From Thalassobius sp965218685 (GTDB lineage Bacteria > Pseudomonadota > Alphaproteobacteria > Rhodobacterales > Rhodobacteraceae): a stretch of DNA of 64,000 bases. The notes under the pieces were generated by a model, which made no database searches, was not told where the DNA came from, and worked only from the letters and a program-made list of their open reading frames with translations. Each line of letters opens with the position of its first letter. Within the stretch, counting starts at the first letter, position 1. The translations under genes and the position numbers were made by a program. The DNA lies in NCBI RefSeq assembly GCF_965218685.1, contig NZ_OZ244657.1, positions 3,316,255 through 3,380,254 on the forward strand, written 5' to 3'. Shown one piece after another: positions 34,329 through 43,236 of this stretch.

Positions 34329-34661
34329 TTAGCCGTCGAATTTCAGGCAAGCCTGCTCAAACGTGCTGATCGTGTCGGCATTCAGGTGCCCATCCGGCAG
34401 CGTATAGATCCACGCGACCAGCACATCCACGTTTGCCTCGTACTTGGTGCCCTTGATGGGGTCGGACTTCAGCACCTTCCGTGTCGCGCGTTTCTGACTG
34501 CGCTTCTTGGTACGGTGCTCGATCGCGGCCTCGACGATTCCGGTCTGGATACCGCAGCGTTCAGCGCGCTGTTCCCGAGTTTCTTTGGCCGCAGGGCTGT
34601 TTTGAGCCAGTGCAGGGACAGCGGCCAGACAGATAAGGGCGACAGCGGCAGAACGGAACAT
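34329..34661 (-). CDS. Secreted conserved hypothetical protein, 110 aa
   Basis: A Sec signal peptide (about 1-20, ending PALAQ) precedes a basic region (RTKKRSQKRATRKVL) and a C-terminal domain containing two Cys residues (near 37 and 105) that could form a disulfide. It is therefore periplasmic or outer-surface. I do not recognise the family. I start at the ATG at 34661, which gives a clean signal peptide; the frame opens earlier at a TTG. Confidence 0.7.
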   Translation of the reverse strand: MFRSAAVALICLAAVPALAQNSPAAKETREQRAERCGIQTGIVEAAIEHRTKKRSQKRATRKVLKSDPIKGTKYEANVDVLVAWIYTLPDGHLNADTISTFEQACLKFDG

Positions 34662-34680
34662 GAGGGCTCTTTCAGTCAAT

Positions 34681-34708
34681 TGAGGCTGACCTGTTGATGC
34701 CAGCCTCA
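34681..34708 (-). terminator. Hairpin between two minus-strand genes
   Basis: TGAGGCTG (34681-34688) and CAGCCTCA (34701-34708) form an 8-bp stem with a 12-nt loop, 20 nt after the stop of the DUF6151-like gene on the minus strand. No T tract follows, so it is at best a weak or factor-dependent terminator. Confidence 0.35.
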
Positions 34709-34727
34709 GAGCGTTTCTGCAAGCGGG

Positions 34728-35318
34728 TCAGGGTCTTGCCGCGTTGCGCTGCTCAAGCGTCAGGACAGTCACCGGGGCGATCCACTCTTTATCATCCGTC
34801 AGGAATGGGTTCTGCGCGGCGCGGCCGGACAGGTAGGCGCTGATCATACGCACGACAACCTTGGCACCGATCCGCATCATCTGCTTATCCTCTTTTGGCG
34901 CGCCCCCACCTGCAGGGGCCGACGCGGTAAAGGCATGTCCCCAAATCGGTCCCATCGCCTGCCCCGTGGCCTCGGACTCGGCCGGATGGACCACGATGCC
35001 GGCAAAAGGCAGCGTCTTGCGCGGCAGGGTATTGAACATCGGTGTGTTACAACATTTGGCGTACCAGCGGCAAAGACCCTTGGGGCTGAGCCGTTGAATG
35101 ACCAGGTTTTCGGCCCCGCTGATGATCGAGATCGCGTCCGGGGTGGTCTGGATCAGCTCGGTGCCGCCATGGGCAGGCAGATCATAGCCCAGATGCCGCG
35201 CCGAGGTCTGACAATCCTTGCAGTAGCACTGAATCCGCGAACCCGCCGCAACGCCTGCGGGCGACAAACTTGCCTTTACCTGGCCGCATCCACACTGGAA
35301 ATTCAAAGAAGACTTCAT
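34728..35318 (-). CDS. DUF6151/GFA-like zinc protein, 196 aa
   Basis: Cysteine clusters CGCG (about 9-12), CYCKDC (about 31-36) and CC (about 88-89) match the zinc-binding pattern of the Mss4-like fold shared by GFA (glutathione-dependent formaldehyde-activating) proteins. The C-terminal 60 residues lack Cys and are unlike GFA. I assign it to the DUF6151-type family with no known function. It lies next to a small secreted hypothetical gene. Confidence 0.75.
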   Translation of the reverse strand: MKSSLNFQCGCGQVKASLSPAGVAAGSRIQCYCKDCQTSARHLGYDLPAHGGTELIQTTPDAISIISGAENLVIQRLSPKGLCRWYAKCCNTPMFNTLPRKTLPFAGIVVHPAESEATGQAMGPIWGHAFTASAPAGGGAPKEDKQMMRIGAKVVVRMISAYLSGRAAQNPFLTDDKEWIAPVTVLTLEQRNAARP

Positions 35319-35671
35319 AAAGACTCAACCCTTTCAAACTGTAATCCGCTGGTCCAGAATCAGTAACCGGAATCGCCCGACAACGCACACGCGCATGACC
35401 TCAAAGGCGCGCATCCACACGCTGAATAGCCCGATTCCTTTACCAAATCTGTGCGGTTCTCAACGTCATTTTTCACTCTATTACTCAGCAATCCGCAACA
35501 AAGCCTGTTTCACGCAAGGCATTGCCCCAAAAAGGAAAAACAATCGGCCAGCTTCGCCCGGTTTGCGCCATAATTAGGCCCTTTTTGTGAACGAGAAATA
35601 ATCCCCGAGAGAGTCCGTGCGTCTTCGCACAGGACCTTGTCGCGAGTGATTAAACCAGTTTGGAACAGAAC
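35319..35671 (+). other. 353-nt intergenic region with a leader hairpin
   Basis: This gap separates the divergent DUF6151-like gene from the TadG-type operon. I see no coding potential or RNA gene. It is AT-richer than its surroundings. The only clear structure is a stem at 35613-35635, GTCCGTGCG with CGCACAGGAC (one bulged A, TCTT loop), 36 nt before the TadG-like start and probably in its mRNA leader. CATAAT near 35570 could be a -10 element, but I find no matching -35. Confidence 0.5.
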
Positions 35672-37444
35672 ATGAAACCAGCCCATGACACAAAGCGGCC
35701 CCGCCCAGGTCAGGCAGGTCGCCGCATCATCAGCCAGTTGAACCGCTTCCGCAAAGAAGAAGACGGGGTGATGGTGGCGTTCTCATTGCTGATGTTGTTG
35801 ACCATGCTGGTTGTCGGCGGCATCGGCATCGACATGATGCGCTATGAAATGGACCGGGCGCGCCTGCAGAACACGCTGGACCGCGCCGTTCTGGCCGCCG
35901 CTGACATGGACCAGGAGCTGGCAGCCGACGACGTGGTGACCGACTATTTCACCAAAGCTGGAATGGCCGATTACCTGACGGGTATCAATGTTCAGCAAAG
36001 CCTTGGCTCGAAGCGGGTCGAGGCATCGGCGGCGTTCGAGTTCAGCACCTTCTTTCTGAAACTGATGGGCATCGACACCCTGACCGCCCGTGCCAACGGC
36101 GCCGCGATGGAAAGCATCGACGGGCTTGAGATCTCTTTGGTGCTGGACGTGTCGGGCTCGATGAACAGCAACTCGCGGCTGACCCGCCTGAAACCCGCCG
36201 CACGGGAATTCGTGTCGACGGTCCTGGCCTCGTCCGAAGCTGGCAGTGTTTCGATCTCGGTCGTTCCTTACGCCATGCAGGTCAGCGGCGGCTCGCAGAT
36301 TTTGGACCAGTTGAACGTCACGGACGAGCACAACTATTCGCACTGCGTGAACTTCGGCGCGGATGAATTCAGCGAAACCGGCCTTGATGGTGACCAAGTC
36401 CTGGAGCGCACCGGTCATTTCGACCCGTTCACCTATGACGCCCCGCCCGAAGAAGGCTTTGTCTGCCCTGTTTGGGCCAGCCGCGAAATTCTGCCGCTGT
36501 CCAGCAGCGAAACCCAATTGCACAACTATATCAACGCGCTTGAAGCCACCGGGAACACCTCGATCGACGTCGGTATGAAGTGGGGCACGCTTCTTCTGGA
36601 CAACGAAATGGAAGGCGTCGTGACCCAGCTGATCGCGGACGGCGCAGTACCCAGTGATTTCGCCGGGCGCCCGGTTGCCTTCAACTCGGGTGGTCTGATG
36701 AAGATCATCGTGTTGATGACCGACGGCGAAAACACCACGCAATACTTTCTGAACCCGTCAATGCGCGAGGGCGAGTCGCCCATCTATTACAATGCCGAGG
36801 AAGACCTGTATTCGGTCTATCAATCCAGCGGCAGCGAACATTCCTCGAACTCGGACCTGGCCTACTACTGGCCGCACGAGGACACCTGGAATGATCACCC
36901 CTATGGCAGCGGCACCCACGAGGTCTGCACCACCACGACCACCACGACCGGTGGCACCACGAGCTGGAGCGGACAGAAAACCCTTGTCAACCACGCCCGC
37001 GGCGGAGGCCGTGGCGGCGGTCGGGGTGGCGGTGACGGTGGCAGCACGACCACCACAACCACGACCACCTGCGAAACGGTGGACGAGCCGGGCACCGCGG
37101 TGCGCCTGACCTTCCAGGAACTGTGGAACCAGCTGTCGATGAAGTGGAACGCCGAATATAACTATGCCGACATGAGCAACGCTTGGGCGACCTGGTACGA
37201 GGCAGCCTTCAGCAAGCTGGAAGCATCGGCCAAGGACCAGCGCACGAAACATATCTGTGATGCGGCCAAGGATGCGGGCATCATCGTCTACACCATCGGT
37301 TTCGAGGCCCCCAACAAAGGGCAGCGCCTGCTGCAGGATTGCGCCAGCTCGGACGGGCATTACTTCGACGTCGACGGGCTTGAGATCGAAGACGCGTTTT
37401 CTTCGATCGCCGCGTCCATCCGTAAACTGAGGCTCGTGCAATGA
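35672..37444 (+). CDS. TadG-like protein with von Willebrand A domain, 590 aa
   Basis: A TadE/TadG-type N terminus (RFRKEEDGVMVAF, membrane helix about 33-53, then IDMMRYEMDRARLQ) anchors the protein in the inner membrane with the rest outside. A vWA domain begins near 155 with the MIDAS motif LDVSGSMNSN and has MTDGENTTQYF near 350. A low-complexity insert at about 418-468 is flanked by Cys and made of Thr runs, then RGGGRGGGRGGG, then more Thr. The C-terminal part completes the vWA fold (QDCASSDGHYFDVDG). It probably supports a Tad-type pilus or surface structure. I start at the ATG at 35672. The next gene overlaps by 4 nt. Confidence 0.85.
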   Translation: MKPAHDTKRPRPGQAGRRIISQLNRFRKEEDGVMVAFSLLMLLTMLVVGGIGIDMMRYEMDRARLQNTLDRAVLAAADMDQELAADDVVTDYFTKAGMADYLTGINVQQSLGSKRVEASAAFEFSTFFLKLMGIDTLTARANGAAMESIDGLEISLVLDVSGSMNSNSRLTRLKPAAREFVSTVLASSEAGSVSISVVPYAMQVSGGSQILDQLNVTDEHNYSHCVNFGADEFSETGLDGDQVLERTGHFDPFTYDAPPEEGFVCPVWASREILPLSSSETQLHNYINALEATGNTSIDVGMKWGTLLLDNEMEGVVTQLIADGAVPSDFAGRPVAFNSGGLMKIIVLMTDGENTTQYFLNPSMREGESPIYYNAEEDLYSVYQSSGSEHSSNSDLAYYWPHEDTWNDHPYGSGTHEVCTTTTTTTGGTTSWSGQKTLVNHARGGGRGGGRGGGDGGSTTTTTTTTCETVDEPGTAVRLTFQELWNQLSMKWNAEYNYADMSNAWATWYEAAFSKLEASAKDQRTKHICDAAKDAGIIVYTIGFEAPNKGQRLLQDCASSDGHYFDVDGLEIEDAFSSIAASIRKLRLVQ

Positions 37445-37974
37445 CAGGTTTGTTGAAACATTTTCGGCGCAAGTGGCGCGACGAAAAGGGCACCGCCACG
37501 GTCGAGTTTGTCGTGGTCTTCCCCTTCTTCCTGGGGGTGTTGCTGTCCTCGTTTGAACTGTCGATGATCACCATGCGCGAGACCATGCTGGAACGCGCGC
37601 TGGATCTGGTCGTCCGCGACATTCGTCTGGAAACAGGCTCGGCGCCCCAGCATGACGAGATCAAGTCACTGGTTTGCGAAAACGCACCCGTGATCCCCGA
37701 TTGCGAGCTGAACCTGCGTCTTGAGATGATCCGCATCGACCCCACGAACTGGGTCGCGCCTGAAGCTACTTTCGACTGCACCGACCAGTCCGAAGAAGTG
37801 CAGCCCGTGCGAAGCTTCGTCAACGGGATGGATAATGAACTGATGTTGCTGCGTGCCTGCGCGAAGTTCGAACCGATCTTCCCCGGTGCCGGTCTTGGCA
37901 AGCAATTGGACAAGGATGGTGCCGGCATGGCCGCCCTTGTCGCGACCTCGGCCTTTGTGCAGGAGCCAATGTAA
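37441..37974 (+). CDS. TadE-like pilus pseudopilin, 177 aa
   Basis: The N terminus has the TadE signature, DEKGTATVEFVVVFPFFLGVL: a Gly before a hydrophobic helix with Glu at position 5 of the mature part, the pattern cut by the TadV-type prepilin peptidase. Cys residues later in the protein may form disulfides. It overlaps the TadG-like stop by 4 nt (ATGA) and the next gene by 1 nt (TAATG), so the three are translationally coupled. The main tad export genes (tadA, rcpA, tadB, tadC) are not in this window. Confidence 0.85.
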   Translation: MTGLLKHFRRKWRDEKGTATVEFVVVFPFFLGVLLSSFELSMITMRETMLERALDLVVRDIRLETGSAPQHDEIKSLVCENAPVIPDCELNLRLEMIRIDPTNWVAPEATFDCTDQSEEVQPVRSFVNGMDNELMLLRACAKFEPIFPGAGLGKQLDKDGAGMAALVATSAFVQEPM

Positions 37975-38534
37975 TGAGTTTTAAACGAAAACTGTTCATG
38001 GCGCGGCTGCGCGCCTTTGTCGAAGACACCCGCGGCACCGTCGCAATCGAAGCCGTCCTGGCCCTGCCCGTGCTGTTCTGGACCTTCCTGGCCTCGTTCG
38101 TCTTTTTCGATGCTTACCGTCAGAACAGCATCAACATCAAAGCCGCGTATATGATCGGGGACGTGCTGTCGCGCGAAACCAATTCGATCAACGACGACTA
38201 TATGGACGGGATGCTTTCTCTGTTCGACTACCTGACCAACGCCAACAATCCGACCAAGCTGCGCGTCACCGTGGTGCAATGGGACGAAGAGGACGCCACC
38301 TATACCCGCGACTGGTCCAAGACCCGCGGCGAAATTCAGCCCCTGGCCTCGACCGACCTGTCCAACCTGGCTGGCAAACTGCCAATCATGTCCGACAACG
38401 AGCGTGTGATCCTGGTGGAAACCTGGAGCCGCTATACCCCGCCCTTCTCGGTGGGTCTGGCCCAGCGCGAGATGCATAACTTCGTGACCACCAGCCCGCG
38501 TTTTGCGCCGCTGCTTCCCTGGTCGAACACCTAA
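37974..38534 (+). CDS. TadE-like membrane protein, 186 aa
   Basis: The N-terminal RGTVAIEAVLALPVLFWTFL is again a TadE-type segment with the conserved Glu after a Gly-containing junction. The rest (about 60-186) is a soluble extracytoplasmic domain with several Trp and Asp residues. It is the third gene of the trio and starts on the stop codon of the second. Its stop overlaps the convergent hypothetical gene by 4 nt. Confidence 0.82.
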   Translation: MSFKRKLFMARLRAFVEDTRGTVAIEAVLALPVLFWTFLASFVFFDAYRQNSINIKAAYMIGDVLSRETNSINDDYMDGMLSLFDYLTNANNPTKLRVTVVQWDEEDATYTRDWSKTRGEIQPLASTDLSNLAGKLPIMSDNERVILVETWSRYTPPFSVGLAQREMHNFVTTSPRFAPLLPWSNT

Positions 38535-39013
38535 GAGCGCTGCGCCAGCATTGCTTCCAGCATTTCAGCCATGAACTTGGTCTGGGCGCCCGGCAGGACG
38601 CCCCCAATGCCCACACGCTTGCCAAAACGCCAGTAAACACCCGGCTGCCAGGCGCGGGCGCCCCCGCCGTTCAGCCGTATCGTGAACCCGTTCGAGGGTT
38701 TCACCGCAAATGTCCCGCGCGAGACAGCTGCGATTTCCTCGATGCCAGCGATGATCACGCCGGTGTCGTCCTGCAGTCCGCCCGAGGTCAGCTGTACGAC
38801 GCGCTCGGTCGCCCGGCGCATCTTTTCGGCCAGATACAACGAGGCCGCCCCCAGAAGCAGCAAGAACACCTGCCAGCCGGTCGTTGCGGGCGGCGTGACA
38901 AACGCCACATAGACCAGCAGCCCGCCCAGCAGGGCCAACATGCCAATTCCCATCCAGCGACGCGGAACCGAGGCCTGTGCGGTGGCCAGAATTTCGGTGG
39001 ATTGATCCTGCAT
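38531..39013 (-). CDS. Conserved membrane protein of unknown function, 160 aa
   Basis: Two membrane segments (about 22-40 and 47-63) are followed by a soluble C-terminal domain (about 70-160) with TSGGLQDDTGVIIAGIEEI and GGGARAWQPGVYWRFGKRVGIGG. This resembles a small beta-rich domain facing the cytoplasm, but I do not recognise the family. It lies downstream of the TetR gene on the same strand, 41 nt away, and could be in the same transcript. The tail overlaps the TadE-like gene by 4 nt. Confidence 0.7.
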   Translation of the reverse strand: MQDQSTEILATAQASVPRRWMGIGMLALLGGLLVYVAFVTPPATTGWQVFLLLLGAASLYLAEKMRRATERVVQLTSGGLQDDTGVIIAGIEEIAAVSRGTFAVKPSNGFTIRLNGGGARAWQPGVYWRFGKRVGIGGVLPGAQTKFMAEMLEAMLAQRS

Positions 39014-39054
39014 GAGGGCTCCTGTCAGTTGGGTGCGAATCCTTTGGGCCAGCC

Positions 39055-39642
39055 TTACGCCGAAACCGCCTTTTGCACCATGGTCCAGTAAATCTGCGCC
39101 ACTTCATCCTGGCTTAGGCGTCCTGCGGTTCGGTACCAGGTGGTCACCCCGGTCACCATGGCGATCACGGCCATCGTGGCGACCTTGGCGTCAGGGATCT
39201 GAAAGCTTCCCTGCTCCATCCCGTCGCGCAGGATCTGTTCCAGGTGATCCTCGTATCGGCGGCGTAGCCCCTCGATCACGGCGAAATTTTCGGGCGTCAG
39301 GTTTCGCAGTTCCATATACGAGATGAACACCTCGTCGGGGCGTTCTAGGTGATAGTTGATGTGAAACCGCGTGAACGCCTCTAACCGCTCGGCAGCCGAG
39401 CCACCGTGATCCTGTCCCTCCCACGCGGCCAGCAGGTCTTCCATGTGCTGGCGCAGCAGGTCAAACAGCAAGCTCTGCTTGTCGGGGATGTAATTGTACA
39501 ACGCCCCCGCCTGTACGCCGACCTCTTTAGCGATCTGACGCATTGAAACAGCGGCGAACCCGTGCTGCGCGAACAGCCGCAGCGCAGCCATCTGCAGCCG
39601 GGGGCCTGTGATATCGGAATGGGATCCTGCCGTACGTGCCAT
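39055..39642 (-). CDS. TetR/AcrR-family transcriptional regulator, 195 aa
   Basis: The N-terminal helix-turn-helix is classical: AALRLFAQHGFAAVSMRQIAKE and VQAGALYNYIPDKQSLL (about 18-60). The C-terminal ligand-binding domain is helical, with TPENFAVIEGLRRRYEDHL, similar to regulators of fatty acid or acyl-CoA metabolism. A perfect palindrome, probably its own operator, lies 14 nt upstream of the start codon. The ligand and regulon are unknown; no acyl-CoA genes are next to it. Confidence 0.9.
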   Translation of the reverse strand: MARTAGSHSDITGPRLQMAALRLFAQHGFAAVSMRQIAKEVGVQAGALYNYIPDKQSLLFDLLRQHMEDLLAAWEGQDHGGSAAERLEAFTRFHINYHLERPDEVFISYMELRNLTPENFAVIEGLRRRYEDHLEQILRDGMEQGSFQIPDAKVATMAVIAMVTGVTTWYRTAGRLSQDEVAQIYWTMVQKAVSA

Positions 39643-39655
39643 GGGCGAACTTTAT

Positions 39656-39671
39656 CTGAACGGCGGTTCAG
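39656..39671. promoter_or_regulatory. Palindromic TetR operator candidate
   Basis: CTGAAC-GGCG-GTTCAG is a perfect inverted repeat 14 nt upstream of the tetR start and within the gap to the divergent lipoprotein gene. TetR regulators commonly bind such a site between their own gene and the divergent target, so autoregulation is likely. Confidence 0.5.
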
Positions 39672-39749
39672 CGCAAACCGAAACCCAAAGACTTGCGGAC
39701 CGGTCCTGTTTCGGGGCACAAAATGAATGTCTTTGTTTACGGTGGCCCG

Positions 39750-40004
39750 ATGCGTTTTGGTTCTTTGCTTACTGTCTTGCTGGCCCTTGCTGCGATCAGC
39801 GGCTGTACGCAGCTGCCCGATCTGGACAGCCAGATAACCCCCGAGGCCAAGGCCGCACCCTATCCTGCGCTGATCCCCCTGGATACCGTGCTGGATGAAA
39901 CTGCGGATACGCAAAGCTTCAGCCATGCGGGACTGTCGCAGGAGTTGCGAGTGGCGGCATTGCGGGCACGTGCGGCGCAGATGCGGGCAACGGCCGGACA
40001 ATAA
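39750..40004 (+). CDS. Small predicted lipoprotein, 84 aa
   Basis: A short signal peptide ends in a lipobox (LAAISG then Cys, acylated near residue 19). The mature part of about 65 residues is polar and ends in an Arg/Ala-rich helix (ELRVAALRARAAQMRATAG). It is probably anchored in a cell membrane; function is unknown. I chose the ATG at 39750 because GGTGG precedes it and the signal peptide is then of normal length; an ATG at 39723 is the alternative. It is divergent from the TetR gene. Confidence 0.65.
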   Translation: MRFGSLLTVLLALAAISGCTQLPDLDSQITPEAKAAPYPALIPLDTVLDETADTQSFSHAGLSQELRVAALRARAAQMRATAGQ

Positions 40005-40112
40005 GAGCACTGCCCCCGCCAAATCCCGGCATTTCGTAATTTGCCAAGTTGCATGGCCCCGCCGGAAACGATACATCCCGGCTAAATATTAAACTTCTGT
40101 CAGGAGGCTTCG

Positions 40113-41399
40113 ATGAGCCAACCCTTGCGTCTGGGCATTGCTGGACTGGGCACCGTCGGGATCGGTGTCGTGAAAATTATCCAACATCAAGCCGACCTTC
40201 TGACTATGCGCACCGGGCGTCCGGTGACCATCTCGGCCATCTCGGCCCGCACCCGCAACAAGGATCGCGGCGTGGACCTGTCCGGTTACGCCTGGGAGGA
40301 CGACCCCGTCGCCCTGGCCAAGCGTGACGATGTTGACGTGTATGTTGAACTGATGGGCGGCTCGAACGGGCCGGCCAAAGCCTCGACCGAGGCCGCGCTG
40401 GCCGCAGGCAAGGACGTGGTCACTGCCAACAAGGCCCTTCTGGCGCTGCACGGGCAGGCCCTGGCCGAACAGGCCGAGGCCGGCGGTCAGGTGATCCGCT
40501 ACGAGGCTGCGGTGGCTGGCGGCATCCCCGTGATCAAGGCCCTGACCGAAGGTCTGGCGGGCAACGCCATCACCCGCGTCATGGGCGTGATGAACGGCAC
40601 CTGCAACTATATCCTGACCCGGATGGAGGCCACCGGCCAAGGCTATAACGCCCTGTTCGACGAGGCCAACAAGCTGGGCTATCTCGAGGCTGATCCCAAC
40701 CTGGACGTGGGCGGCATCGACGCGGGTCACAAGCTGTCGCTGCTTTCCTCGATCGCGTTCGGCACCCAGGTCGATTTCGACGGGGTCGAGCTGGAAGGCA
40801 TTCAGCGCATCTCGCTCGAAGACATCAAGGACGCGGCCGACATGGGCTATCGCGTAAAACTGCTGGGCGTGGCCCAGATGACCGATCGCGGGCTGGAACA
40901 ACGCATGTCCCCTTGCCTTGTGCCGGCGGACAGCCCGCTGGGCCAGCTTGAGGGTGGCACCAACATGGTCGTGATCGAAGGCGACAGCGTGGGCCAAGTG
41001 GTTCTGCGCGGTGCAGGCGCGGGCGAAGGCCCCACCGCCAGTGCCGTTCTGGGTGACATCTGCGACATCGCACGCGGGTATCGCTATCCGGTTTTCGGCC
41101 AGCCCGCCGCCAGCTTGACCGCGGCACCGCGCGCGAAATCGGCCACTCCGGCGCCCTATTACCTGCGCCTGGCGCTGCAGGACAAACCGGGCGCCCTTGC
41201 CAAGATCACCTCGATCCTGGGCGAGGCAGGCGTGTCTATCCACCGGATGCGCCAGTACGACCACCAGGACGACATCGCGCCGGTTCTGCTGGTCACGCAC
41301 GCCACCACCCGCACCGAACTGGACGTGGCCCTGACCGCGATGGAAAACACCGACGTGGTCACCGCTAAGCCGGTCGCGCTGCGGATCGAAACCGTCTAA
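40113..41399 (+). CDS. hom: Homoserine dehydrogenase, 428 aa
   Basis: The enzyme reduces aspartate semialdehyde to homoserine for threonine and methionine synthesis. The N-terminal Rossmann motif is IAGLGTVGIGVV, followed by DVYVELMGGS, VTANKALLA and the catalytic-domain signature VMGVMNGTCNYILTRME and EADPNLDVGGIDAGHK. A C-terminal ACT domain (about 350-428, LALQDKPGALAKI) provides threonine feedback control. CAGGAGG precedes the ATG. recJ starts 5 nt after its stop. Confidence 0.96.
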   Translation: MSQPLRLGIAGLGTVGIGVVKIIQHQADLLTMRTGRPVTISAISARTRNKDRGVDLSGYAWEDDPVALAKRDDVDVYVELMGGSNGPAKASTEAALAAGKDVVTANKALLALHGQALAEQAEAGGQVIRYEAAVAGGIPVIKALTEGLAGNAITRVMGVMNGTCNYILTRMEATGQGYNALFDEANKLGYLEADPNLDVGGIDAGHKLSLLSSIAFGTQVDFDGVELEGIQRISLEDIKDAADMGYRVKLLGVAQMTDRGLEQRMSPCLVPADSPLGQLEGGTNMVVIEGDSVGQVVLRGAGAGEGPTASAVLGDICDIARGYRYPVFGQPAASLTAAPRAKSATPAPYYLRLALQDKPGALAKITSILGEAGVSIHRMRQYDHQDDIAPVLLVTHATTRTELDVALTAMENTDVVTAKPVALRIETV

Positions 41400-41404
41400 G
41401 CGAC

Positions 41405-43159
41405 GTGGCATTTCTGGGGGTCAACGCATCAGCAACCGGACGGGCCTGGATCGGGCCCGACGCCACGCTGATGCGCCTGGCCGAAGCGATGGAGCAGCAC
41501 ACCGGCCTGCCCGGCGCCGTCTGCAACATCTTGGCCCGGCGCGGCGTTCCCGCCCACGAGGCCAAGGGGTTTTTGGAACCGCAACTGCGCGACCTGCTGC
41601 CCGACCCTCGCAGCCTGAAAGACATGGAAACCGCCGCCGCGCGGTTCCTGACCGCCGTCAAACAAAGACAGCGGATTGCTGTTTTCGCCGATTACGACGT
41701 GGACGGCGGCAGCTCGGCCGCGCTGCTCTTGGACTGGCTGCACCAGATGGGCCGCGAGGCGACGCTGTACGTGCCCGACCGCATCGACGAAGGCTATGGC
41801 CCCAATGACGAGGCGATGGCCAAGCTGGCCCGCGATCACGACCTGATCATCTGCGTGGATTGCGGCACGCTTTCGCATGGCCCGATTGCCGCCGCGAAAG
41901 GCGCGGATGTCGTCGTGCTGGACCACCATTTGGGCGGCGAGACCTTGCCCGACTGCGCGGCCGTGGTGAACCCCAACCGGCAAGACGAAACCGGCGATCT
42001 GGCGCATCTGTGCGCCGCCGCCGTGGTGTTCCTGATGCTGGTCGAGGCCAACCGCCAGATGCGCGAAGAAAACGCCAAGGGGCCCGACCTGATGGCCATG
42101 CTGGACCTTGTGGCGCTGGCCACCGTGGCCGATGTGGCGCCGCTGATCGGTGTGAACCGTGCGCTGGTGCGCCAAGGGCTGAAGGTCATGGCCCGCCGCG
42201 CGCGTCCGGGCATCGTGGCCCTGTCGGATGTCGCGCGTATGGATCAGGCGCCCTCGACCTATCACCTTGGGTTCCTGCTGGGCCCGCGCGTCAATGCTGG
42301 CGGGCGGATCGGTCAGGCTGATCTGGGCGCGCGCCTGCTGGCCTGCCGTAACCCGCACGAGGCCGATGCGATGGCCGCCCGACTGGACCAGTTGAACACC
42401 GACCGGCGCGACATCGAAAACCAGGTGCGCGCCGCAGCGCTGGCGCAGGCCGAAGAGCGGGGGCTGGACGCTCCGCTTGTCTGGGCTGCAGGCGAAGGCT
42501 GGCACCCCGGTGTCGTCGGCATTGTTGCCAGCCGGATCAAGGAAGCCACCAACCGCCCGGCCATCGTCATCGGGCTGGACGGGGACGAGGGCAAAGGCTC
42601 GGGCCGCTCGGTTGCGGGCGTGGACCTTGGAGCCTCGATCCAGCGTCTGGCCGCCGAAGGCCTGTTGATCAAGGGCGGCGGGCACAAGATGGCAGCCGGC
42701 CTGACGGTCGCGCGCGATAAGCTGGACGCCGCGATGGACCGCCTGTCGGAGCTTTTGGCCAAGCAGGGCGCGGGTGAAGGCGGACCGGCAGACCTGAAGA
42801 TCGATGGGATGCTGATGCCCGGTGCGGCCACGATCGAGCTGATCGAGACCATCGAACAGGCCGGTCCTTTCGGGGCGGGCGCCCCTGCCCCACGGTTTGT
42901 CTTTCCTGACGTGGCGATCAATTTTACCCGCCGAATTGGCGAATCGCACCTGAAACTCAGCTTCGGCGACGGCATGGGCGCGCGGATCGAGGCGATTTGC
43001 TTCGGCGCCTATGATGGCCCGCTCGGACCCCTGTTAGAGAGTCACGGCGGCGCGCGTTTCCATCTGGCCGGACGGCTGGAGATCAACCACTGGAATGGCC
43101 GCCAGACGGTGCAGCTGCGGCTCGAGGACGCCGCCCGCGCCGACGAAACAAAAATGTAA
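41405..43159 (+). CDS. recJ: Single-stranded-DNA exonuclease RecJ, 584 aa
   Basis: RecJ is a 5'-3' single-strand exonuclease in recombination and repair. The DHH phosphoesterase motifs are present: FADYDVDGGSSAALLL (motif I), ICVDCGTLSHG and VLDHHLGG (DHH, motif III), then a DHHA1 domain with GGGHKMAAGL near 430 and an OB-like C terminus. Motif I has DVDG with GS rather than GA/GT after it, which is a minor variation. The start is a GTG 5 nt after hom with no strong ribosome site, so translation is probably coupled to hom. Confidence 0.95.
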   Translation: MAFLGVNASATGRAWIGPDATLMRLAEAMEQHTGLPGAVCNILARRGVPAHEAKGFLEPQLRDLLPDPRSLKDMETAAARFLTAVKQRQRIAVFADYDVDGGSSAALLLDWLHQMGREATLYVPDRIDEGYGPNDEAMAKLARDHDLIICVDCGTLSHGPIAAAKGADVVVLDHHLGGETLPDCAAVVNPNRQDETGDLAHLCAAAVVFLMLVEANRQMREENAKGPDLMAMLDLVALATVADVAPLIGVNRALVRQGLKVMARRARPGIVALSDVARMDQAPSTYHLGFLLGPRVNAGGRIGQADLGARLLACRNPHEADAMAARLDQLNTDRRDIENQVRAAALAQAEERGLDAPLVWAAGEGWHPGVVGIVASRIKEATNRPAIVIGLDGDEGKGSGRSVAGVDLGASIQRLAAEGLLIKGGGHKMAAGLTVARDKLDAAMDRLSELLAKQGAGEGGPADLKIDGMLMPGAATIELIETIEQAGPFGAGAPAPRFVFPDVAINFTRRIGESHLKLSFGDGMGARIEAICFGAYDGPLGPLLESHGGARFHLAGRLEINHWNGRQTVQLRLEDAARADETKM

Positions 43160-43236
43160 AAAGAATCTGATCTTGGGGGCATTTTCCTCTTGCGGAAGCG
43201 CGCCGCTTTTCCTAAAAGCGCGCTCACACCTAGAGT

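Noticed and set aside
36910..37080. Tandem DNA repeats as CRISPR or a repeat array
   Set aside because: The repeats are in-frame Thr and Gly codons inside one coding region; there are no spacers.
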